Made by a program: the position numbers and the translations under genes
The notes under the pieces: generated by a model
The model's database searches: none
What the model saw: only the letters and a program-made list of their open reading frames with translations
What the model was told of the DNA's origin: nothing
Part shown: piece by piece, positions 20,914 through 30,566 of the stretch
Layout of the letters: each line of letters opens with the position of its first letter
How positions within the stretch are numbered: position 1 is the first letter of the stretch
Assembly: GCA_029339195.1 (NCBI GenBank)
Contig: JAPTJF010000063.1
Location: 124,001-188,000, forward strand
Source of the DNA: Micractinium sp. NFX-FRZ
Lineage: Eukaryota > Chlorophyta > Trebouxiophyceae > Chlorellales > Chlorellaceae
Reading direction: 5' to 3'
Length of the DNA: 64,000 nucleotides

Positions 20914-23900
20914 TCAGCAGCCCTTGAAGGGCAGCGGGCTGCGGGGCCCCTCAACCGTCGTGAACGTGTGCTCCTGCAGGTGGGGAAGAAAGAGGGGCCA
21001 TGGGAGGGGGTGACGAGGCGGGTGCGGGTCAGGCCACCAGGCAAAGCCGTGCCAGGCATACGGGGCAGCAGGGCAGAAGACGCTGTGAGCCAACACGGCA
21101 GCCGGTGGGCAAGCAGGGCGGAGCACGAACACACAGGGCAGGAAACAAGCAAGCAGAGCAGGGGGGAAGCACGCGAGCGTCCAAGCGCGCCCGCGTGGAT
21201 GCGATGGATGCGCTGCACTGGCAATACAACGAAACACAGGTGGCAGGCAAGGCAGGCCAGCAGGGCACGACACTATATGCTGAAGCAACTGAAGCAAACA
21301 GGGCGGACTGCGGGCAAGCATGGTGGGAGCACGTACGCATCCAAGCGCGCGCGCCTGGATGTGGTAGATGCGCTGCGGGTCAAACCGCTGCCCCCGCAGC
21401 CGCTCGCTCCACGCGTCGCACACTGCCTGCGAGCAGGGAGGAGTGGGGTAAGGCGTGGTGGAGCGCAGGGCAGAATGCGCAGACGGGGGCAGGGGCATTG
21501 CGGTGGGCGGGAGGTGCCGCCGAGCAGGCCGCCCAGGCTGCCCTGGCAGCTGCGCACATGCGACTGACCCCCCAGCACCTTCAGCCCCCACCCCGCCGCC
21601 GCTGCCCTCACCTGCACTTGCTCAAACCACCGCACCTTGCAATCCCCCTGCCCCACCAGCCTACCTGATGTGTGCATCGGTCATCCCCTTCCTGCCCCCA
21701 CCCACCCACTCTGCTTGAGGCCGCCGCCCCGCCACCCACCCACCCACCCACCCACCATGCTGCTCAAGCGCCCCACCTCACCTGCACTTTCGCAATCTGC
21801 TCGCGCGTCAGCTGCTGCGGGGTGAGCACGCGTGCGATGGAGGCGTGCACAATGGTGGACTGCTTGGGCGGGCCGCCCGGGAACGAGTGCCGCAGCTTCT
21901 TGCGCAGCTGCAGGGGGGGCAGTGTCGGTTTGACAAAGTCATTCAGCAAGTAAGCTTTATGCTATGAGCGCCGCAGCTTCTTGCACAGTCTCTCGCGCAG
22001 CTGCAGGGGCGCGGATCCAGTTCCCAACAATGCAGGCAGCAAATGGCTGGAGGCTGACCGTCGTGCTGCGATTGGAACCCCTCCAATCCGCTCCCCTGTG
22101 ACCCACGCTGCACAGCAGCGCCCGACGCTGGCACCAACACAGCACAGCACAGCACAGTACAGCACAGCACACGGCAGGACAACACGCCAGAAGGCCGGTG
22201 CGGCCTCTGCCCACCTGTGCCAGCGCCCCGGTGTGGTCCACGCTGCACAGCAGCAGCGTGCCGCTGTCGGCCAGCAGCAGGCGGTGCACCTCAAAGCGGG
22301 GTGGCTCTGCAGGGCAAGCAGGGGGTGGAGGTGTGAGCAAACGCCGGACTGCCCGGCACCGGCAGGCACCCTGGGTGCCCTGCCGTTGCTGCTGCACGGT
22401 GCACAGGGAGCACCGCCCTTGCCAGGAGTGTTGCCCTGCCTGCGGGTGCCCCTGCCCCACCACGCCGTCGGCTGCCTGTCCACCCCTATATAGTACTAGT
22501 ATATACACGACCACCACTGTGCACCCCTGGGGGCCCAGACCTGTGGATGCTGCAGCCGCGCGGAAGGCGTCAATCTCGCGCCGCAGGCAGCGCGGGTCTT
22601 GCTGCAGGGGCGGCAAGTACCGGAGGGGCGGAAGGCGGGATCGATGGATGCAGGGGAGGGGCATGGCCGGCAGGACCGCTCGACAAGTGGAGCAGCATGC
22701 ATGCACGTGGGGCAGCATGTGGGCGGCGGGCAGTGGGAGCAGGCAGTGGCCAGCGGAGGGCAGGCAGTGGTAGGGTGCCCCACCACAAGGGGGGTGGGGC
22801 AGCAGGGGGGGTCATTGTCGGGGCGGGCAGATCCCTGCCAGGGTCGGGAGCTGTGAGGCCCCACACTATGGGTGGCATGACCCCACCCCTCCCCTCCTCC
22901 AAATCCCAAAAGGCCGCCCTCCCTCCACCGCACCCCTCCAAGCCCACCTCCTCCTGCAGCGTGCCGTCTGGCGTGAGGCCGGTGTTGGAGGAGTCGAATG
23001 GGTCGGGCCTGCAGCAGAGGGAGAGATGGGGCGTTTCAGCAACGCATGCCAACACACATCGCACTGGCAAAGCCGGGGCAGGTGTTCAAGCAACGCGCGG
23101 GGCGCTCAGGCGGAGGACAACCAAAGGGGGCGGGCGCGCAGGGCGGAGGCGGGAGGGGCCTGCTTTGCCGCGGTGACCTGTCTGAAAACACATGCTGTGT
23201 TGGGGTGCGCGTGTGAACGTCGGCAGCATGCAGCGGTCTGTGTGGTCAGGACCAGAAGCAAACATGACGATACCGGTATGTTCAGGAGCCGGTTTGATCA
23301 GGCAGCAGCAGCAGGTCGTGCACTTACCGGAGGGTGAAGGGCTGGCTGGCCATGTATACTGTGACGTGGTAGTGGGAGGGCTTGTTGGCGTGTGCCCGCA
23401 CACCTGCAGTTGCAGGGGGGGAAGGCAGCGGCAGCGTTGGGGGGCCATGTGGTGGCGGAACGGCGAACCTGGTGCCTGGTGCGGTGCCAGCAGGGTGGGA
23501 TCACAGGAGCGCACTGCTGGAAGGCCCCCACGTGTCGCCCGCTGCAAATGGCGTGCCTGGCCGCTTGCCCGGCTGCGCCACCACCCCCTTTGCCAGTCCA
23601 GCCAGGTGCCAGCGTGCCTGCTCCCCTGCACTGCCCGCCCTCCAGCGCACCAACCTTCCGGCAGCGCCGCCAACACCTCCTGGGCAGCCTGCTGCACCAT
23701 CTCAGTGAGCACGCTGTTGCACTCCTGCGCACCACGGGTGGCATTGCATGGCAGAGCGGGGCAAGGCAGGGCAGTGTGACCAGGGCCGGCCACGAGTGAA
23801 CCCCAACCAAGGCGCGGCAGCGGCGTGGGCAACGGCAGGGCAAGCGCTGCGGTGGGGAAGGATTGGAGCGTGATGGGCCTCATTCCCCATCCCAGCTCCC

Positions 23901-25915
23901 CCAGCTTCCGCCAGCCCCTTGTCACCTGGAAGAGAGGTGACCACCCCCACTACCACCCGCCCGCCAGCTTCCCCCCGGCTTCCGCCAGCCCCTTGTCACC
24001 TGGAAGAAAATGACCCCCAGGCGGGCCGCCCAGGGAGGCAGCGGCGTGGGAAAGGCAGAGTACTCGAGCGGCACGGGCTCGCCTGCGGCAATCACACAGA
24101 GAGGTGTGACGTAAGAATGACCACGATGGTTTGTGCTATCACACATGTCGTGGTGCGAACACTCATGAGGAGGCACAGGCTCGCATGCAGCATGCAAAGG
24201 AGAATACACGGTGTGGCCATCCGTCCCTGGCCCACTTGATCGCACACGGCCTCACCTGGCCCTCCAGGCTGCCATACCACTGCTGCACTGCCTCCACCCC
24301 ATCCATAAGCAACCCTGCCACAGAGGGAACACACCCAAGGATCCTGGCTGCCAGCCCTGGCGCCCCGTCGTACTGCAAACCCTCCCATGGCACACCCTCC
24401 CAGCAGGCCCAGCCTGCTGTGAATTTCCAGCTCCGCACTCGACCCTCCAGTCATGCGACACCAACCATGGTGCACCGCCTGCCCGTGCACCACCCAGCGT
24501 CCTGCACCCACCCACTCAACACACCCGCTGGCACGTGCTGATGACCCTGCCAGAGCAGCCCACCTGGGCCCTCCAGGTTTCCGTAGTATTGCCGCATCGC
24601 CTCCACCGCCGGCAGGTTGAGCCCATGCTGCGTGAACTTCTCAGCCATGTCGTCGTATACGGCGGCCAGCAGGGCGGGGTTGCTCTGCTGCTGCTCGGAC
24701 ACTGCAGGGGAGGGTGGCGGCGCAGCGCAGTGGCACGGGTGTTGAGGCGAGGTGCAACACGGGACGGGTGCAGAGGCGAAGGGTGGGCGGGAGGCGGCTG
24801 CGCAGCAGCAGAGCTGACCAATGTTCTCTTGGCAGGGCCAGTTTGCGGCACACCACGCACACATACACCGTACACCTTGCCGTTGGGGTCGACTGATACC
24901 TCTAGATACTCATTCATGCCACATAGGGTCCAACCCAGCGGTGCCCCCGCCCACCTGTGACCTTAGCCTTCAGGTTTGCACTCATGTCTGGCAGGTTGAC
25001 GCTGCTGCCCACGACCTGCACCCTGCAGGGGCCACAGCAGAAAGGAAGACAGGTCAGGCTGGACGGGGGGTGGTGGCAGCAGCCGCTCTGCATCGTGCAG
25101 GCGAGGGTGGGCGCTGTGCAGCGGGTGGGCAGCCGGGGTGCAGCAAGCACAAGAGGAGCTGGACAGCCACGCCCTGCCTGGCACAACGCGCCTGCCCCCA
25201 GTTTGGCCTGCAGAGGAGGGGACGAAGGCAGGCAGACAGGCAGTGCAAGGGCGCCGGCGGGGGATGCAAGGGCTGGGCGCCTACGGCAGCGCAGCAACAC
25301 GGCAGCGTTGGCGTTGGGCAGGGCTGGGCGGCCATGCGAAGCCGGCACGCCATGCCAGACAAGGCGCTGCCTAGTCCAGTCTAGTCGGGTCCCGCCATCT
25401 TGCCTGCCCCATCAAGCTGCGCAGGCAGCAGATGCTGCAAGCAGGCCTGGCAGGCGCCGTCCTGTCGTCCAATAACCAACTCACTTGCGCTGCGCGTCGG
25501 CCTCCGCAGCATCCACAATTGCGTGGCCCGCCCTGCCAATCCAATGGGCGGAGCCCTCGTCCTCCTCGCTGCTACTGCTTTCAGGTAGCAATAAAGGCAT
25601 CACGGAGGGTGAGCGGCAGGAAAGGCAAAGGGCATCCGCCAGCCACGTCCTGGGCAGGGCGGGGCCGGCGGCCAGGGCACAGACAAGCGTCCCTCTCCTC
25701 ACACCTTACCTGCGCTGCTCCCCAGTTGCTGGCTCAACCTCCGTGGCACGTGCAGCGGCCTCGACAGCCCCACCGTCCACAGCATCGTCTTCATCCGTGC
25801 CCGCAGCAGCAGCAGCGGGAGCTGTGGTGGCAGCGGCTGCGGCGGTTGGCGGCCGCTCCTGCCAGCGACGGTATTGATACCAAGTGAGCGTGCCGATCAG
25901 CGCCCTGCAGTACAC
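20914..25915 (-). CDS. 2H-phosphoesterase-like protein, uncharacterised
   Basis: About fourteen short exons were assembled by splice sites and conservation, near 25710-25915, 25485-25580, 24956-25025, 24867-24925, 24566-24701, 24001-24083, 23648-23725, 23330-23405, 22948-23008, 22541-22610, 22215-22310, 21781-21909, 21340-21430 and 20914-20976. One exon reads SHYHVTVYMASQPFTL and a later one STIVHASIARVLTPQQL. These are two H-x-[T/S]-x motifs, as in the 2H phosphoesterase superfamily (RNA-processing cyclic phosphodiesterases and ligase-like enzymes), spaced through a region with PDPFDSSN, VHRLLLADSGTLLL and LRKKLRHSFPGG. Land plants have an uncharacterised relative, as I recall, ending in a TTVEG-type motif like TFTTVEGPRSPLPF here. 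The start is uncertain: the ATG at 25915 is followed by a short hydrophobic segment, and an extra upstream exon near 25930-26030 is possible. The substrate cannot be told from sequence. Confidence 0.62.
21170..21240 (-). repeat. Echo of 2H-gene exon (21340-21430), 3' edge
   Basis: GCGTCCAAGCGCGCCCGCGTG near 21176 repeats GCATCCAAGCGCGCGCGCCTG near 21337, followed by GGATG and TGCGCTGC in both. It lies in the intron after the exon. Confidence 0.75.
21965..22010 (-). repeat. Echo of 2H-gene exon (21781-21909), 5' edge
   Basis: GCCGCAGCTTCTTGC at about 21970 repeats the same bases near 21890, followed by CGCAGCTGCAGGGG in both. It lies in the intron before the exon. Confidence 0.75.
22096..22135 (-). 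repeat. Echo of 2H-gene exon (22215-22310)
   Basis: CCACGCTGCACAGCAG near 22103 repeats the exon stretch near 22238. It is downstream of the exon on the minus strand. Confidence 0.6.
22138..22172. repeat. CACAG short tandem repeat
   Basis: Six or so copies of ACAGC/ACAGT lie in an intron of the 2H-like gene. Confidence 0.8.
23895..23934 (-). repeat. Echo of 2H-gene exon (24001-24083), 3' edge and donor
   Basis: GCTTCCGCCAGCCCCTTGTC followed by ACCTGGAAGA occurs here and again at about 23979-24008, where it is the exon end, donor and first intron bases. The copy lies in the intron after the exon and about 30 bases are identical. Confidence 0.85.
24252..24310 (-). repeat. Echo of 2H-gene exon (24566-24701), 3' edge
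   Basis: On the minus strand this reads GVEAVQQWYGSLEG, against AVEAMRQYYGNLEG at the end of the real exon. It lies in the following intron, some 310 bases away. Confidence 0.8.
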
Positions 25916-26466
25916 GTGGGCTTCAGGCGACGTGAGGCGGCGAGGCGAAAGAGGCGGGGCGAGCGCGGTGTGCTAGGCACAACCTGAGGAGCAGCTTGCG
26001 CTGTTCGCCCGTGCTTCATCTTCTCCCTACCAGACAACGAGCTCTGCCACAGCGGCTGGGGCGCCCTGCATCGTTGTGACGTCTCGGCCAGCGGACGAAC
26101 AGCTTGGAGGCCCGCTGGACCTCCCGCTTGGGAGATAGCGGCACACTCGTGCACAAAGATGTGCTAATACGGAGGAGCGCCTAAGCACCCTGCCTTACCA
26201 CAATGCTGCCGCCGCTGCCGCTGCATGCGGCCCGCTGCCGCCCACTGCCCGCGATGCTAAGTGCGCAGCCGCCCTTATCATGCCTACCATATATGGTCCA
26301 TAGAGAGGGTATGCGAGCGTACATATCTGACGCACGCATGCAGCCTTGTGAAGCTGCCGAGCAAGCGGTTGATGCCCGGAACCTGCTGCCCATTCGGCTC
26401 CCTTCCAAGCTTTCCAAGCCGTCATATCCTTCCCTCTGCTCCTGCCTCTGCCTTGTCCGGCACAAC
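25916..26466. promoter_or_regulatory. Divergent intergenic region with a CArG-type palindrome
   Basis: This 551-base region lies between the minus-strand 2H-like gene and the plus-strand F-box gene. Positions 26286-26297 form the perfect 12-base palindrome ACCATATATGGT, containing a CC(A/T)6GG box, about 170 bases before the F-box gene ATG. Any role is an inference. Confidence 0.35.
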
Positions 26467-27798
26467 ATGGCAAGCGGCGTGCGATGCCACTCAGCCGACG
26501 AGGGTTGGGGCTCGCTGCCACCAGAGCTCATAGCCCTCTGCCTGCGCTGCCTGGCAGCGGTTGTGCATGAAGAGCTTGGCGGCTGGCTGACGCCCGAGCA
26601 GGCGGCACAGCTGCTGGCTGCTTGCAGCGCCAACAGCAGCTGGAGAGCGGTGGGGCTGTCCGAGGTGCGTGCCCAGTGCATTACAGGGGACTGCATCTTG
26701 CCCCTCGGGCTAGCTTCCTGCCAGCTGCACTGGTGGCAGAACAATCTATAATTCGACCTCCTCAAGCCATCCCTGCAGGTCTGCTGCCGCGTGCGCCTCG
26801 ACAGTGCAGCAGAGGTGCTGCAGCTGTCGGCAGCGGCGGCGCCCTGCTCCGCGCTGCAACTGCCGCCCCCGCCGGCGTCCCACCGCTGCTGCCACCTGGA
26901 CGCCTGGCAAGCGCAAGCGCGGCTGCATGAAGCTGTGGCGCAGCTGCTGCAGGGCGGGTCGGTGTTTGCAGCGCGCAGCAGGCCACGGCTGCGAGAGCTG
27001 CGTGGCTGCCCCCTGGCAGTGGCAGAAGCCGGCGCGCTGGCCGGCTACCGAGTACTGCAGCGGCTCTCTTTGGACCAAGGCCTCTCCATCGGCTCCCCCA
27101 CAGCACTGCAGGGCAGCTGCCTGCCCGGCTGCCCGCCCTCCCTGCAGCACCTGCAAGTGGCGCTGCCTGCCGGTGGCACGCTGTGCCAGCTGCGCTGGCC
27201 GCCGGGCCTGCAACGCTGCTCCGTGCGCGCCGACGGCGGCATGCCCAGCATTGCCAGCCTGTGCAGGGTGCAGCCCTGCAGCTGTGCAGCCTGCTGGGTC
27301 GCCGGGTTCTGGGCCACGTGCCGGGCACTAGACGTGGAGGCAGGCAGCATCTGCGTCTGCCTGCAGGCCTGCCGCGCCTTGCGCCGCTGCACCAGCCTGC
27401 GCCTGGCCGCCGGGGCACGCCACAGCACGGACTCTCCCAGTGCACAGGCAGGCCAGGCAGCGGCACCACCTGCGGGCGACATGCCAGACTTGCAGCCCTG
27501 GCTAGCAGGCCTTGCGACCCTCTTTGCCGCCACGCCCCTGCGCACCTTTGAGCTTCAGGCAGCCCAAGCTTGGCTGACTGCCGGCCCCAATGGTGCCCCT
27601 GCAAACTTGTGGGCTAGCCACTCGCAGCAGCCACAGCAGCCGCTGCAGCTTCCTGGTGCCGGCCCCCTCCTTGCAGCGGAGGCGCTGCCAGCTGGGCACT
27701 ACCAGGCAGCTGCCCGGCCCGGGCTGGTCGCTGAGCTGCGGCGGGGAGGTAGCACCCAGTTGTTTAGCCTTCTCCTTTCAAGACGGCAGCATGAGTGA
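26467..27798 (+). CDS. F-box-like protein
   Basis: Two exons (26467-26664 and 26779-27798) joined by a 114-base phase-0 GT-AG intron give 405 residues. Near the N-terminus, WGSLPPELIALCLRCLAAV fits an F-box start (LPxELxxxIxxxL), the Skp1-binding part of SCF ubiquitin ligase adaptors. The TPEQAAQLLAACSANSSWR segment that follows has the spacing and closing Trp of the F-box second half. The remainder is Cys-, Leu- and Ala-rich with no repeat I can name. It may be a substrate-recognition region of loose leucine-rich type. An upstream in-frame ATG at 26203 exists, but it would place an unusual 88 residues before the F-box. The gene has one intron where its neighbours have ten or more. Confidence 0.55.
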
Positions 27799-28862
27799 GC
27801 CTTAGGTTGTGATAACACGAATGCCCGTGCAGGGAGCAGGGCAGAAGGGAACCATCACATTCTGCACCCGCTCTTCACCTCTGCCACCGCGACGCCGCCC
27901 ATTCTTGTGATTCTGGGTACACTTTTCATATAACGACACTTGTTTCAGGAACCACCTACGCGACGTGTAAAGATAACTTGAGGGAGGTAGCAACAGCAAG
28001 CTGCCATGCCACACGAGGCGTGCACAGTGTGCCACGAAGGGCGCTGCCACTTCGGTATGCAGCAACCCCTGCAACCCTCATTCGGTCGCTATCGATTGGT
28101 CCTCAACCAGGCAGGGCTAAATGTGTCGTATCAGAGGTGTGACTTGTGGCACAGAGGCTCCCAGTCCAACGTCGTTCGATAAGAGTGTCCCGGCAGAAAT
28201 GAGATGGTTGGGCGGGCAGCAGGGCAGCACTCGTGTCAGCGCTTGCCCTGGGGTCTGATAATACGAGAATGCGCCATTATCATGCACAACCACAAATGGG
28301 TTTACACAGCTTGTCCCCTCGAACTAAAAGGTGCCGCAACGACATGCACCAAGAGCAGCTCCAAGAGCGGTGACAGCACCGGCACAAGCAGCTGCGATCA
28401 CAGAGATCAAGAAAAACAGAATGCATGCGCTTAACTTCTGGTGGCTACCTGTTCCGGCTGGCGCGCAGCAGGCAGTGCATCAAGCGTGTCAATGGGCAGG
28501 GCCGCCGCCTAGGCCTTTAGTTCCGTGCAGCGTCAGCTTAGGCAGTTTGTCTCAAACCCCGGGGTATGCGTTGACGCCGACGCAGTTAGTTGGCAACCCT
28601 CACGAGCAACTAGCACGGTGCCAACCGTCCCGCTGAGCGCAGAACCTCGGTGCACTAGCAGCCAAGGTGAGTGGCGGGGACGGTAGGCGCCGGGGTGCCC
28701 TGGACCTGTAGATCCCTACCAGAACGGCGAGGGGAAGGAAGGGTGGCCTGCCCTCCCTCCCGCTTGGCGCCCACCGGCGCTTTGGCAACAATGACCCGGG
28801 CTTGTGGGCGCGCTGACTGGCCGGCGCTGCGGTGCTGCTGCTTGCGGCGTGCAGGTGCCGGC
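27799..28862. other. Intergenic region, F-box gene to surface-protein gene
   Basis: I see no convincing gene. The left side should hold the F-box gene 3' UTR, with TGTAA at 27966-27970, and the right side the promoter of the next plus-strand gene. Confidence 0.5.
27966..27970 (+). terminator. TGTAA polyadenylation-type signal, F-box gene
   Basis: TGTAA lies 168 bases past the stop codon at 27798. Confidence 0.4.
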
Positions 28863-30525
28863 ATGCTGGCGGCGCGGCAACTCCAGCAGCGGCAGTGGCG
28901 CGGAGGCAGCAGAGGCGGCAGCTGCGCGCGCCTGGCGCTAGCAGTGGCCTGCCTACTGGCGCTCTCACACGGGGCACACGCACAGCGTGAGTTGTGCGCC
29001 GCCCAAGTTCGGGGGGCAGGACGCAGGGTGTCGCCGCCTGGTGCTCTCCCCAGCCGCCAACTGCTGTAGCGGCTTCCTGTGCCGGTGCCCTCCTTTGCCC
29101 CCCGTCTTCTGCGGATGGATACGAAGCAGCTGCTTGGTCCAGGGGGCTATGCTTGCAGCCGTGCACATGCAGCTGTGCTGGCTTGAAATGCACTGGAGCC
29201 TCTCCCACTGCCGCTGCCTGTGTGCAGTGTTTGAGCTGCTCACCGCCCCGACAGCCCCGCCAGCGGTGACCGCCCCGGTCACAAACCCTGCCCCCGCCAC
29301 CCCCACTGTCACCATCCCCGCCCCGGCCACCCCCACGGTGGCTAGCCCAGCGCCGGTGGCGGTCCCAACCACCCCCTCACCCGTCCCCGCGGCGCCGGCA
29401 GCCACCCCGACCGCGGCGCCGGTTGCAGCGGCCCCCACCACGGCTGTGGGCACGCCAAGCACGGAGCCCCCCAGCTTTGGCACCCTGCCCGGGGCCACCC
29501 CCTCTGCCCCCACCCCCGCTGGCGGCAACGCCACGGTCCCAACCAATGCGACCGCCGGCACTCCCCCAGTGAACATGACCCCTGGCTCCGACGGCAACCC
29601 AGGTGCGCCTGCTTGCATGGCAGCGCTGTGCATGCGCCCGTCGCCGTGGGTGCACCGCTGCTGCCGCACCCTGCACTGCGGCACCCTTCCAGCTGGGCTG
29701 CTGTTGCGAGAGCACGCAAACAGTAGAGGCCTGCCGCCCTGTCCTGCCGCCCACCACCTGCACAAGCGGGGGGGTGATCAGCCAGCATGCTCTGGACTGT
29801 GTATACAGTGTGGCCTGCATGTTGGGTGTGCAGCACGCAGCTGCATGTTTCACTAGATTTGCCTGCTGCGCCGGCCGCGCGCCCCCCTCGCCGCTGCAGT
29901 CACCACGGTCGGCACGGTGGGCGTGACCGTCCCCGCCCCGCCCACCGACAAGCTGCCTCCCGCGCCGCCTGAGGGGTGGCAGGCGCTGCAGAAGGTGCGG
30001 GGGCAGGGCGCGCGCACGCGGTGCAGCCGACGCACTCCGCATCCTCGCAGCTGTACATGAGTCAGCACCCGCATCATCGGCAGCAGCAGGGGTGCGGCAG
30101 ACCACGGTGCAGGCGCAGTTGTTGAAGTGGGGTGGGGTGCGGTGGGGCGGCTGGCATGCACGCCATCTCCCTCCCGCCACGTGATGTGTGCAGTACTCAC
30201 ACACACCGTTGCTCGGCCGCCTACCCATCTTCCCATGCTGCAGGACTGCCAGATCGTGTTCAACATTGAGATCCGGGGCCCCTACATCGCGCCCTTCACC
30301 ACCCCCAAGGGCCGGGTCATCGCCCGCGTGCTGCGCGACCGCTACCTGCGCTCCGCCCAGCTGCCCGACATTGCCGTTGGCTCCCTCGGCACCTTCCCGG
30401 TGGGTGGGGCGGCTAGGGTTGCAGGGTTCTAGGGTGCAGGGCGCCCCTCCACGGGCGGCTGTGGGGGGCGGCTGTGTGGGGGTGCAGCACCACAAGCGGG
30501 CACCCGTTGGGGCTGGCCGGAGGGG

Positions 30526-30566
<41 letters not shown>

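Noticed and set aside
22486..22508. AT-rich near-palindrome TATATAGTACTAGTATATA
   Set aside because: It is not a true palindrome because the centre does not match. It lies inside an intron of the 2H-like gene with no other sign of an element.
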